Origin: Setaria digitata
Taxonomy: Eukaryota; Nematoda; Chromadorea; Rhabditida; Setariidae
NCBI GenBank assembly: GCA_003640385.1
Contig: RCAB01000057.1
Location: 124,001-188,000, forward strand
Reading direction: 5' to 3'
Length of the DNA: 64,000 bases
Shown: positions 25,501 through 39,000 of the stretch, piece after piece
Numbering within the stretch: the stretch's first letter is position 1
Layout of the letters: each line of letters begins with the position of its first letter
The notes under the pieces: generated by a model
The model's database searches: none
Told to the model about the DNA's origin: nothing
The model's input: the letters and a program-made list of their open reading frames with translations, nothing else
Program-made: the position numbers and the translations under genes

Positions 25501-28500
25501 CATAGTTTCACTTTTTTTGCTAAGATTTATAAAAATAAAACTCTCATTATTTTGAACTCCAATACATGATTACTATTTTGGATAAGATTGCAGTATTAGT
25601 CTATTAAAGGAGTTTAAAACTATTTAAGTGTGTTCTGCGATATTACTCAAAGTGCACTGGAACATGAGTTTTTACTTCAAATATGATTTCAAGAAATTGT
25701 TGATATTTTTGGATAAGAGGTTGCAATGCTGTACAAAATTAAAACAGTTATTAAAATTCCCTGAAATTAAAAGAAAATAAAATTGAAAATAAAAGCTCAG
25801 AATTTGTTTATGGAAACAAGTATTATCAATAACAGTGTTAATAGACGAAGTTTTAAAATTAAAAAATCGATAAAGTTTGTTGAAATTAAATTGAAATATT
25901 TGTTACGAAACATAAAGAAAATTCAGAAACCCGTTCCACTCTCCGCATATTATGATCAATCGTAAATTTTCATATTAATGGTAGCTTTCGCGGAAATTAC
26001 GATGATGTGCCCTCATCCCGTACATAATCATTTAATCAGTTCTTTGAAAATGTCCCAAAAGTGTCAAAATTTCAACACCTTTGACAAAATATGGGAAGGC
26101 GAAGAAATGCCAAAAGAATGAGTGCTAGGAAAAGATAAATGCTCCAAGCTATTCGAAAATAAATCTTAATTGTATTTCATAAATTATCACCAAAACTCTG
26201 CCCTTTTCATTTCTTGTTCTCACTTACGTTTAAGTTTCCGTCAAATTAAAATTTATCTGTATTATGCAGTCATTCAAAGCAACTGAACTTGTTAACGCAT
26301 ATTTAATATTAAATTTGTTATAAAAGTGAAATAGATTAAGACATTAAACATTTCAATAATTTAAATAGTTTTCAAAACAAGTTTTTTTTAATGAATTTTC
26401 AAAAAAGAAAAAAAAGAAAAACATAATTTTAGACTTGAAACCAGCAAAAATCAATCCGCAATTGATCAAACGTATCGGCGGAAAAACATAATTTGTGCTA
26501 GTTCAGGCTGCAATCGTCCACAAATATGATTTGTTGAATCATTTGAAATCTTAAAAATAATCTCCGATATCATATTAAACAAAATTTCTATCATTCTCGA
26601 ACAGTCTGAAATTCATAGCATTTAAAGTTTGCCGACGCGAGCTTTCCAAAACAAAATATGCTCGACGAAGAGTGGATGATAATTTGTTTAATCAATTAAT
26701 TTAAAAAAGAAATAATCAGTCAATCATTGTTGCTGTCACATGTAATATATTTTGTTATTGCCCATACAACACGTTCTACCTCTGAACATCTCGATCTGAT
26801 TTAGTTCTTATCATTTAAATAGCTTTTGATAATTTTTCAACTTCTATTCATATCTTTCTACTTATAATACTGTTTTTCTTATTACACGTATAATCAGTTT
26901 ATAGTATTTTCATTAATTTATGCCTGTTTTTGTACAAACTTTTTCTTTCCTATTCGTTTAGAACTAGGAGAAAACATCAAATAGTAAATAAAGTTTAAAT
27001 GAAAGAATATAGTGTTTGAAGAAAAATGAAGAAAAGCTATGTATGCACAAACATTATCAAAGCACAATAAGTGATAAGTTGATTTAACCAAAAATAATAC
27101 ACAAATATGAAGAACTTGTTTAGACCATATTTTTACTTGTTCATCAAAATATATTTTAATTGCTTATTAAATCAAGCAAAATGAACGAGAAAAAATCAAA
27201 AATGATTATTTGGCCATCCATCTTAACCATCATTCTTTTGTATTTCCAATATTTAACGTCATTAATATTCAGAATCTCTAAAACGATAAACCATAATATC
27301 AAATAATAATTATTATCACATTATAGAATATTTATGACACTTTATTTCTTAGATTACAATGTTTGGAGAAAAGTTAAGAAAAATATTGCATAAAGGTATT
27401 TTACATTAATGATAAATGTGTGAGTAATTACCAGAAATATTCTTGGGAATAAATTCTGCAGAAATGCTTCTTTTTCGCCTATTTCTTTTTTTTTTTTTTT
27501 TTTTTTTGACGATATTAACAAGAATTTTCTAATTCGAACGAAAATGGTGTTAAGAATTGATAAGGAAAATTGCTAAAATAAGTGATATGAGCAGAGCTGT
27601 CGCAGATTGTAAAAGCGTATATTAATAATTTAATTAGATAAAAACGTTCACGTGAATCTTCTAGCGTACAAGTATTTATTTACACGTGTATATGTGACTA
27701 TCTTCATGTGTCGATAGAATTGTAAGCAACTAACTAAAAATAGTTTAGTAGGAAAATAAAAGTAAAAATTGAAATTTCGAAAGAAAAAAGTAGAAAAAAA
27801 GTTTATTGTGCATGAAGTAAATTTCATAAATTTGGGAATTTCTTCCTTTTAAATTTTCAAAATTTCTACTAATTTATACTAGCAAACATATGGCTTTCTG
27901 TTTTCGGGACATTAGTATGAGATCAAATTTAGAATTAAGAAATTCAAGAACTCCTTATCAGTTATTGTTATCACTGACGAATATCAGTTAGCCAAATGAA
28001 ATCTAACTGCTTCCTTCACTTTTAATCCATGAATAAGAGAAAAATAATTAATTAACTGACGAAAAAACAGAAATAAATCGAAGACGAGAAACTGATAAAT
28101 TATCATCAGTGCAGTGAAACATCGCTTTGCGTAATTTATCAAAAATCCTAATCTTGAGGTTTTTTGAATATTAAAATTTGTTACATTAGGAATAGGAGAA
28201 AAGAATAAAATGGAAGTACAAGTCCTTCTATTTTGCATGTGATTCTCTTCTATAATTAACAATTATTATTTCTATCTTAAAATTGTTTTCACGTCTGAAT
28301 CTATTTTCTTTACCTTTCTCACCATTATCACTATCACTGCTGTCGCTTATTGTGAAATATTATCAGTGTATTCTATGCTCCTTTAAAATCTGATTGATAA
28401 CATCGACAAAAGAAACTTTGAAAAATAAAAACATGCCAGTGATAAATTTGCAGCAAACTATATGTATATGTAATGTATCAGTTATTTGTATGCGTTATTA

Positions 28501-31500
28501 AATCCGGGAAAATAAGCTGTGAAAATAAGCTAAATTCTGAAAGTCGTTGGAAAAAATATACATATTGTGAATTAGCAGTTTTACCTAAATTCGATAAAAA
28601 TAGACAGTTATTATTGACAGGTAATTATGAAATGTAGTAATTGTATCATTTCATGGCAGGTTTTCGTTGCCCTCTGAAGTACCATACATTTTCATTCCAA
28701 ATCGATGGAGTCCTAGCACTTGATCTACCACTATTTAATTAATCTAATTAATCAAAAAATAAGTGGACAAACTGAAAATAATGAAATATATGAAGTAACG
28801 GATGCAAATCAACTCATTTCATTTATTCACCTCACACCAGTTAAAACTGATAAGGACAAAATTAATTCATTTCTCAAATATTATTGACATTTGTTATGCT
28901 TATTTCAGCTAGGACATGTAAGCATCAAGTGAATAACTTCACGATGTTGCGAACAAAGTCAAAGTGCAAAGGAAAGTGTCTAACTTCAGCTCAATTCAGT
29001 CTTATCCTATCAAGAATTTAAATTGTTATTTATTCATACATTAATCGATTTACACACTCATTGAATACCTGACGGAGCAATTAATCAAATTAATTTGGCA
29101 TTCTGTAAATATTGACTTAATGAATTAACTGCGAACAGATAAATTGGAAGTGAAACGATCTTTATGAGGGCTATTTATGCTGTAAAGTTGAAAACTTCCA
29201 TTCTAGTTCTATAAACTCCAATTAATTTAATTTCATTAACTTTGCAAAAGTGATTTACAACATAATTTCTTTAAAAAAGTGCTACTGAATGATGTGAGGC
29301 AAAAGAGAACATAATTATAGAATGGTTTGATTGAAAGTTAATGACTGAGGGAAAGCATATTGCATTTGTTACTAAAGTGGATTAATTAGCACTTAAAGAG
29401 GGATTGACGTAATGGACGTGTATTTGCAAGTTTGCTCTGAATTAAATGTCATTTAAATTAAATTCTTAAATTGCGATTCTAAGACTACTTTTCGAAAGCA
29501 CTAAGCTTATCAGTTGATTAGGGATCAATTTGGGGTAAATCGAATTTTGATAGTAGCAAAATCAATCAATTGGATGATTTTGAGAACTATAAAGTATTTA
29601 AAAAATTAAGGTAGAAAATTTAGATGCATAGAACTTAAAAAAATCGATAAATTATTTTAAATATTGGTCAAAAATTAAAAATGTGTTAAATATTTTTAAG
29701 TAATTATTTTTTTATTTAAAGTCTAAAGGACTTATTTGAAAGAAAAAGTAGAATTGTTTCACAAATAAAGACATCTGCCTCTAAAATATAAACATATAAG
29801 AATTTTGTCGTCAAATTAAACAAATTTTTTAAATCAACATTTCTCTTTTAATAGAAAGAACAATATAATTATTATAGTTTGAAAAAAGCAAATTTGATTT
29901 TTTATAGAAACTAAATAAAGCTTAAAAAAACTAATTTATTTCCTTAAAAAAGAGCTCATTAATAAGGAAATACACATTAGCAAAATACAAGCATAGAAAT
30001 AACTTTTTTTCGATGCTTTTTAGCTTTATTTAGCTTTGAGGTTCTTCTAAAATGAATTAAATAATTGAATGAAATAATGAAAAATGATTTATTAAAAAAT
30101 TCATCGAGTTTTTTTTCAATAAAGCAAGCGGATGAACATGCAGTTATGGAATGCGATTGAAAATGTAACCAAAATTTTCAAAATTTCTGAAAAAAAGAAG
30201 AAGCTATAAAGCTACCACTCCATTCATTGCGCTAGCCAATCGGTCCGACCTGTTGAATCGAATTGTTTCGTATTTTCATCAAATCATACTGTAAAGTTAA
30301 AATAAAAAAAAAAAAGAATTCCCTTCTTACTAACACTTTAAAGAAGTAACACATAGACAAACACACACACCAACCAAACATATTTATCCTTTCTGAACAA
30401 CAAATTTGAAAAGAAAAAATTCGTTTTGATGAAGCTAATGAACGATTAATTAAATCAAAGAAAATATGAAAACGTCTCATAAAAAAGAAAAAAGCGTTCT
30501 TTCTTATCACAAATTTACTCCTTCACATTCAATCACTGTTGCGTTTGTCAGTTGAGGTTGACGTATCTGTGACTTATCAGTTATCAAAAAACTTACCAAA
30601 AAAACCAATTGGCAAGGCAAAAAGGATAATTAATACATGCACAGTTCAAGCCTTTATAATATTATATATTTAACTATTATTCAATTTTAACTGTTTCCAT
30701 TTAAATATTAACTGAAAAATTATTTAGTCTAAAAATTGAATGTGAAATAAAACATGAAGTTTGAATTTTATATGAAAAAAAGGAGAAAAATAATAAGGTC
30801 TTAGTATTTTTGTTGTATGGATGCATAAATGTATTATTTTAAAATTTAAAATGCAATGAAATATAGAAAAAAGCTTAAAATAATAAGAAAAAGGATAAAA
30901 CTGACAAGGTCAACGAGTAGGTGTTGCGAGTGTTGTTCGTCGTGCTGATGAATGAAACTAATTAGCCAAAGTAAACGTTGGAACGATTTGGTAACTAAAC
31001 CTTAATTAACTTCCTCTTTCTTAACATTTTATTGCTTTTTTTTTCTTGCACTTTATCTTTGTTTAAAATGAAATCTTAAAATTAAAGAATTTTTTGAGAA
31101 ACAATTAGGAAAAGGAATTAATTAAATTTCTGCCTACTTTTCAGATCTTTTCTTTTATGTATTTCATTGACGAAAACAAAAATATTTGTACTAAAAATTT
31201 ATTGTTTAACGAGTGAAAATTTTGAAAGAGCAAAGATCGAAGAATTAAAAAATTGGTTTTTTGTAAATGAAAAAATTAAATGATGAAACATTTCATTGCA
31301 GGAAGGAATTTCTTGGAATTCCCGGCAGAGGGTGCAATGAGAAGGAAAAGCATTATTCGCAAGAAGTCTATATAATTTGAGAACTTATTTAAAAAAAAAA
31401 AAAAATGGATTGTTAAGGAAAAATTAAATTTAATAACAAAGTTTTGGCTTTAATAAAAAAAAATTCAATGAAAAATAATGCAATAAGAAAAAAAAAGAAA

Positions 31501-32291
31501 AACTAATAAACACAATTTTTTGATTCCTTATTATAAATGTTTATTGCTTTATTAATCTTTTAACTTTTAAAATTTTATTCGTCATTTTACTGTATTATTT
31601 CCTGTTAACTTGACATTATTTAATGAGCTGCATTTCTGATTCAATCGAAAAAAAACTGCGGAAAAAAGTGAAATGTAGAAAGTATTAGTTTCTTAAGTTC
31701 TGCTTTGGCAAATGTACCAAAAACGCAATACTTTGATATCATTTATTTGAACCGGAATTAATTTTTTCTTTTAAATAATTGCGAATGCTTTTTTCGCTCA
31801 CATTATTTTCTCATTCCAGTTTCTTCTTTTTTTTTTGCTTATTATTCCATTTAAAGCAGTCATTAACGTCGAAAGAAATTAACTACAGCGCTAAAATTAA
31901 AAAAAAAGCAGTTGAAAAATTTTTGCAAAATTCGAAAAAAAGAATATCAAGTTTTAAATTAGAGAAGAAAATTCTACTTATTGAAACTGTTCATATCTTC
32001 ACAAATTTATGCCTACTTCATTCCTTTTTTTTTTTTAAATTAATAATTGCACTTTTGTCTCATTAAATAGTAGGCAAAAAAGTAATAAATAAATGAGCTA
32101 TTTTCCATTTGAGAAAATATTTTGGAGTAAAATAGTTTTATAATTATTATTAATTTAACTATTCTAATTTTTCTTCTAGATCTAAAATTCCCTGCTTTTA
32201 GAATCTGATAAGTTTTAAATCCCAATTATAAAAATAAAAAATTACTCGTTCTTGTGCTTGTGTCTTATACCTATTTTTGTTTTGTTTTACC

Positions 32292-32374
32292 TTGGCGCCA
32301 GCCTTTATTTACGTCAATTTTTTCTGCATCAATCGTTGTTTACGTTGGCGCCAGCCGAGTTGTTTTTACGTCAA
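32292..32374 (+). promoter_or_regulatory. Twofold motif module: GGCGCC plus ACGTCA
   Basis: TTGGCGCCAGCC occurs at 32292-32303 and again at 32345-32356. Each is followed, 16 and 20 bases further on (start to start), by TTTACGTCAA (32308-32317 and 32365-32374). The intervening bases differ, so the motifs themselves look conserved rather than the whole block being a fresh duplication. TTGGCGCC resembles E2F/DP binding sites and TTACGTCA is a CRE/bZIP-type site; these assignments come from general knowledge of the factors. No gene start is recognised beside it; the astacin start is 3.7 kb downstream. Confidence 0.4.
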
Positions 32375-35300
32375 ATCTTTTTGTGTCTTCCCTGATAAAA
32401 GCTATACTTTACTTGCATTGATTAACAAATAATTTTTGTTTTCCTATCTGAGATGTAAACATAACATCGCCATCCTTCTGTACTCGAAAGTAGTATTGAT
32501 GTTGTAAACAAACAAAAAAAAAAAAACAGTAACAATACGATGCATTCTCTTATCATTTTGCCATTATGAGCCAAAGAAAAGATTTTTTCTTTCACTTTAC
32601 ACTTTCATTATCGCTGAAGTGTTTTACACATATAATTAACTTACCTGTTTACTATTATTCTTCCGTCTACTTTAAAAGTATTTTACTAGACCAAGAAAAA
32701 ATACTTGAGTAAGTGCAAAAATGTTGTAAGTGGAAGGAAAAAAAAATTTTTATTTTGAACAGTACATATATTTTCAATAAAGAGCTAACTTGTGTCTAAT
32801 CAAATGTCACAAAAATTAGAATATCAGTTTAGCAGCACTAAATAAAGATATAGTTCGTCGGAAAGGTAGTGATACAGTTTCTTGCATCAAAATCTCGTTA
32901 TCACTGTTATCATCATCATGATCGTTTTCCACAAGCAAAGTATAGTATTTATAAACTAGTGATGGACGAAAAGCTTGTTAACTGCTTAAGTTCTCGTAAA
33001 TCTTTGATCTAATTATTTTCATAAATAATACAAAGGTTAGTGAGGACGAAAAGGTGAAAAGATGTTTAGTTGTGCTCACCTGTTACTTGTTTTTTATTTG
33101 ATTTTTAAAGCTATTTACAGAACAATATTATAATTAATATTTTAAATAATGCTTTTAAGAAGTTTTACCGAAAATTTTGAGTAATTCGTTTGTTTCTGTT
33201 TGCGGGAGTGTGTGCATATAGACTTGTATGGTTGAAAGAGCCTAGACACTGCAGGATTCTGGATGCAAGCATGCCAGTGATGGCCATGGCATCTGCTGTT
33301 TTCCTTCTGAATTCAAATTGCGTTTGGATACTGGGGCATACCATCTCAGATTTCTGGGATACCTGCTTGGAAGAGTATTGAAATTCCTACTTTAAAAATA
33401 ATTTAGGGCTTCAAGTTTTTTTTGGAAAAGATTCAGCAAAACATCCAAAATTAAAAGCTTCAGAAAGACCCTCCTCTTATCACAGGGCTGATAAATATTG
33501 TATCTTTTACTGACTATTAACAAATAAAACATGATGCATCGATTGATATGATACTAATATCGATAAAAGAGGAATAAAGACTTATTTTCTTTTGATAATT
33601 TGGCTTTGAGTAGTTTAGGCTATTTTTATTATCATATCATTGAACTGCTATGCCATATTATCACATAATATCGTGGCATCAATAAAAACTGATGAAGAAA
33701 ATCATGCTGAAAATGACAGAACAGAAAATGCGAGAAAAAATGACAGAAATTTCTTCATCTTCGCATACTAGAAATATTAATTATCTCCCAAGAATCATAA
33801 TGAAAATCAAAGTATTTTGGGGTGAGGATAAAAACTGAAAATGTGTATATTAAAAATTGAAACTGACAATTTCAACTTCAAGAAGCAAATCTGAAAGAAA
33901 AGAACTTGCTTCTTTTTGGGGGAGTAATTCAGCAGTGTAATTAAAATAACATTATTTAGAAAAGTGAGCGCTGTTGTATTGAAATAGGTTTAATCCAAAT
34001 TTAAACTTCAAAATTCCTATTAAATTATTAAATTCAGGTTCTTTAAAGAGAAAAAATTGTTTATTAAATATCGAAGACTGAGGATTGCATAGCATCATGT
34101 AATTTGAGGCTAGTAAATTTTTTTGAAAGTAGCAAAATTTATAAAGTTCTAAATAATTTAGTTCATGTAATTTTGATCGAACAATTCAAAATTTATAGCA
34201 AAATTATGGGGATTAAATTACTAATCACTACAGGATAAATTTCATATTATCAAGATTTTCTAGCAATACAACATTTAAAAAAAAAAACCTCTAATTTTGC
34301 TCCTTGGCTTTTTCCAAGGTTTTTGATCAGTTATCAAAATTTTGAGGTTACGTTAACTGTGAAAAAGGAACGAGAAAAACTGGTTTAATTCCATATCACG
34401 GAATCTACAAGAAATAATTGGAAAAGAAAAAATGCGACAGCTAGAACTTTTAAGACTTTGTGTTACCAAAAAATTTCATTGTCTTCAACTTTCATTAGTC
34501 AGGAAAAACATGATTCTGTAAAAATTACAATCCAGCCGAAATTTTCAAATTTCCGGGCCGTTCTCCATTTCTTCTTGCACATTTCGTTTCAACTATAATA
34601 ATCAACTTTAAATTGTTGCTCAAATTTTCACCGATTGAGTGTTTCATTTAATTGTTAGAATAAATAGCTGGCAAGTAAGCGAAAATGAAAGCAGAAATAT
34701 TTTATGAATTGCACGACTTCAATCCGAGACAAATAAAACTCTTGAACTTTCAAGACGGACGAATTGTTGAACTTTCAAGGACGCTGAATAATACTCGGAG
34801 TTCTGAATAACAATGGATTTTCTTTCTTCCTTCATTAAAAAAAAGAAGAAATGATACTTTGATTTAAAATTTCATTTTAGATGCCAAAAAAGAAAAATTA
34901 AATACTTCCAGGTAAGAGATAGGCAATTAATTTTTCCCGCAATACTAAAATTAATATATAAAAAGAGATAAGTTTATGACGAAGAGTGCTGCTGAGTGAT
35001 ATTATCACCCTGTCGTCACTGACGTGATGTTCTTTGAACTATGTCATAATTCTTAATTTCAAAAGGTTAAAAGTTAAATGAAAATTATCATTTGCACATT
35101 TGGAAAGAAACAATGGTGCAAAAAGAAAAAAATCAAGTTCTACGTTACTTGCAACTGCAATTTTAAATGGCTTGATAAAAATCGACAGTGAAATTGGTGA
35201 TGAAATCTTGACATGACCTTTGCACTTGTTCTAAACGTGAAATCACTTAAGCAATATTGCGTAGGTATATAATGCAAGCACTGAAGTATAAAATTTCACT

Positions 35301-36030
35301 TTGCAACAAATTTCATTTTCTTTTTTATTAGACTTAAACAAAATTTCAGAAAATTTTTTTCCAGCCTATTTCAGCATTCTTATAATCTTTCAAGAACCTA
35401 AGCCGAAACTTTTTAGTCCTAACACAGATCATGAAAATTAAATTATAGTCAAAATAGAATATAGCAAAATTTTTCGAAAACGTTTTTTCCTTTCTAAATC
35501 ATGAAAATTTAACTTAACAAGAACCTATATATGATTAAGAAAAATTATGAATTCTAACTTTTGCTTCCTTACGGCTAATTAACATCTCAAAAACAAAAGG
35601 CTTGATGAAAGTGATAACCAATATAAGAATGAACTGATATAGTTTCAAGAGATATCATAATACAAATGATCATTAAAAAGAAGCATCGTTTTCAATATTT
35701 TGCTTTTAGCCTACTATATTTTAAGAGAAAAAACAATTTTATGAGATTCTTACTGTGTTCATAAAATTAACTCTTACTTCTCTCTCTTTTTTCTTTAAAA
35801 CATTGTAATGCAAAAAAGGTAAGGAACAAAATTAGGATTGTAATAATTGCTTCCTTGGTGATATTTTAGGATGTCAATTTCTCATGCTGTCTCAAAATTT
35901 TTAAATTGTTAAATTAAAGAAAGTTTTACATCGAGCGGAAATTTTTAGTAATAAATAAATTTTATACTTTGATTTAAAGTTTTATTTTCCATTTCAAGTT
36001 TTTAGCTGAAATTATTCCGTGGTGCAGAGA
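32375..36030. other. Upstream intergenic region of the astacin gene
   Basis: No supported exon. It includes the GC-rich island at about 33195-33385, listed separately. The last bases before the astacin ATG contain GTTTTTAG at 35998-36005, a possible trans- or cis-splice acceptor 25 bases upstream of the start codon. Confidence 0.5.
33195..33385. other. Compositional island of unknown nature
   Basis: About 190 bases approach half G+C, with words such as GATGGCCATGGCATCTGC, in a region that is otherwise about 70% A+T. A plus-strand frame of about 63 codons covers it (includes HCRILDASMPVMAMASAVF and ends ...LEEY then TGA). I recognise no domain, and no clear flanking splice partners exist. Candidates are an isolated exon, a fragment of a mobile element, transferred DNA or a conserved non-coding element. 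I cannot choose among them. Confidence 0.35.
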
Positions 36031-39000
36031 ATGTTGTTCATTTTAATAACTTTTATCTGTTCAATGTGCTATCAACCAGCATCACTGACCATACCTGCAT
36101 CGGCAAGTATTAATGTTGATTTCTCCTTAATAATCTGATAAGAATTCTCCAACCTTTGGCTGATAATTTTCTTGAAACTTTTTTTAACCACGTGATAAAT
36201 TCCTAGGATACAATACAAATTTTGCATGTGCAACTGTGCGAAAATTAAAACTTGAAATTCTTTGTAACAAAGTTTTTTTGTAATGAAGAGTAGTTAAATT
36301 ATTAAGTCCAAAAAAAAGGAAAAAAAAAAACTAAATTCAAGAGAAGAGTTTCGTTTCATTGAAATTTCAAAATTCATAAGATCAGCTGATATAATATGAA
36401 ATATAACTGATTTTCACATTTCAAATTTCTGGGGCAAATTAATAAAAAAATTACTTCACAGTACTGAATATATATATATTGCTCCAAAATCGGATGCTTA
36501 AGCCTTAACTATTAACTGTTATTTGAAGTTATCATTTTATTCATAACTCAATGAATTAGCATTAGCCTGAGTTAAAACTTATGTTTCTTAATGAGTTAAA
36601 ACACTCGTACATTTCATTCACAATTAATTATTACTGATATTTTGGCTCAACACAAAAATAATCACAATAACTTCATTTGCAGCTTAGAGCACATCGGAAG
36701 TCTGTTTGAAAGATATCAGTTTTGAAAATTTGCGAAAATTCTTTAACCTATGAAAAGTTTCGCCTTCGAAAACGGAATCCTCAACTGACTAAAATTGCAA
36801 CGTTTTCTTTTTGAAAATATTAAGGCGTTAAAAGCAGTTTCAAAAAAATATGTTTGATATTTACACGAATAAATTATGGTTAACACGGTGTAAAATGCTA
36901 CTAAATTATTGATATTATGATTTTCAATTATCTGCAATCCAGCAAATGCACTTTTAATTACTTTCTAACTGAATCATTTGATTTCAATAAATCAAAAGCA
37001 TATGAGTAAAATTTATTTAAAAGTTTCTAATTTTAAATCTAAACACTTTGAAAACTATATCAGGAACTGATAGGAAAACAGATCAGAAATAATAAATAAA
37101 GTTAATTATGCTAAAATAAGCCATGCGCTTTAGCAATATGAATGGCAAAGTTCATTTTTCTTTCCATTTTACAATACTGCTTTACATTCATCCATAATTT
37201 ATTATTCTGTTTATTAAATTTAGCAAACTAGCTATCCAGGAGATGTTCCGGATAATACATTTACCAGCGGAAACTTGGGTAAATATGGTTATGACAAAGA
37301 TGTACCAGCAGACGAGATATCTGGTCAACATTTGGATAATAACGTACGGATATTTGAAAATGATATTATGCTTACAAAGTATGTTTGTTTAATTTCTTGT
37401 CTATAATTGAATACTTGAAAATATTTTGGAAACATTGATAGTATGGTATGTAAATATAATTACTCTTATTGTTTCTGAAATTTTAATTAGTAACTTCCAA
37501 AAAATATCTATATTTTAAAACAATATAATGGATATATATTGATTATTTTAGCTAAGTAATAATTTGTTGCTCTGATTTTTAATTAAGTTTTCATTAAGTT
37601 TAACAAACATTTTTTTCATCAAACTTGCCATTGTTATTTTAATTTGCAAAATTTACAGAATTAATTTGTAATTGAATCGCATACTGAAATGTCACCAAAT
37701 GAAAAATGCATTACAGACAGGAGGAAGAGATTCTGAAGCAAGCAACAATGACATTCTCGAATAAAAGTGACACATTGATAAGATACAAACGACAAGCTTA
37801 TTATTCTAGTCGTAATTCAAATTACTTCTGGCAGAATGGAGTCGTGCCCTATCGATTTGATTCAAAACTTTGTAAAACAATTTTGACTTATCTTGCAAAC
37901 TGTGCTACTGTAATTCATTCTTTTTACATTTCAAATTTATACTGATTTTAAGCACAGCATGCTAAAGATGTTATCAAAAAATCGATGGAAAAGTGGGAAA
38001 GTGATACCTGCATTACGTTTGTACCTGCTAGTAATAAAAAAAATGCACTTGTTTTTGTCAGAGTGAGTTTTTTCTTTTTAATGGATAAATATTGACCAAA
38101 TCATTACTTGAAAATTAATTTAAAAAGTTTATGAAGATTATTGTCTTTCCTTATGTCTAATTAAGGGATAAAAAGAATTTAAAATTAATGTGTTTAATGA
38201 AATTTCAAATTATTTTAATAAAAGGAAAAAATTGCTTTTTTCGAGATATTTACGGTATAAATTGTCAGAAAACATTAAATTAATTATTTCTTTTCTGATT
38301 AATTCTATTTAGAAGTTTAATAAAATTTCAGGGAACAAGTTGTTCCAGTTTTATCGGTTATATACCATATTGGAAAAAGCAACCAGTTTCAGTTGGCCAA
38401 AACTGTGAGCATGTTAGTTTTAATTATTATTACCTGTAGACATTAATCTTACAAATCTTTTTCTTTCCTTCTTTTTTCACATTCTTTTTTTCTATCTTTT
38501 TTTCAACAAAATTTTAATATCCACTGTTGAAAAAAATGAATTTGACTAATTAATCTAATTAGTTAAATTTAACTAATTAGATTAATTAGTCAAATTCATT
38601 TTTGAAATTAATTTTTATTAATTTCTATTTTGGATTATATTTTTAGATTCACACAATTGCGCATGAAATAGGACATGCATTGGGATTTTTACATACTCAT
38701 ACTCGAGCGGATCGTGATGATTATATTACGATTAAATTTAATAATATACAGGTTAATTTGTTTTTCGTTTTTTTTTTCTTTTTTAATCAAAAATTTGATA
38801 TTGCAATCATGAAATGTTTAATAATTGCAAGGATGTGAATTTCTGATTCGAATTATAAGTAATCAAATTTTCGTGAGTGGGATAACCTTGTTGTGGTTAT
38901 TGTTGAAAATTCTGCAATAAATTGAATTTGTGGCAATAGCAGGTGATTTAGGTCAGTATGTCTGTACCACTTTGCAATGAATCTCTTACCAGTCCTGTGC

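Larger units (their letters stand above)
18067..32291. other. Long gene-free AT-rich stretch
   Basis: I found no exon with family similarity on either strand over 14 kb. Contents: a compound microsatellite at 21921-22012, a 19-bp-arm inverted repeat at 22484-22573, a 12-bp inverted repeat CAAATTGCGATG / CATCGCAATTTG at 23492-23503 and 23556-23567, and a run of 23 T at 27486-27508. Genes with only very short, diverged exons could be missed. Confidence 0.5.
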
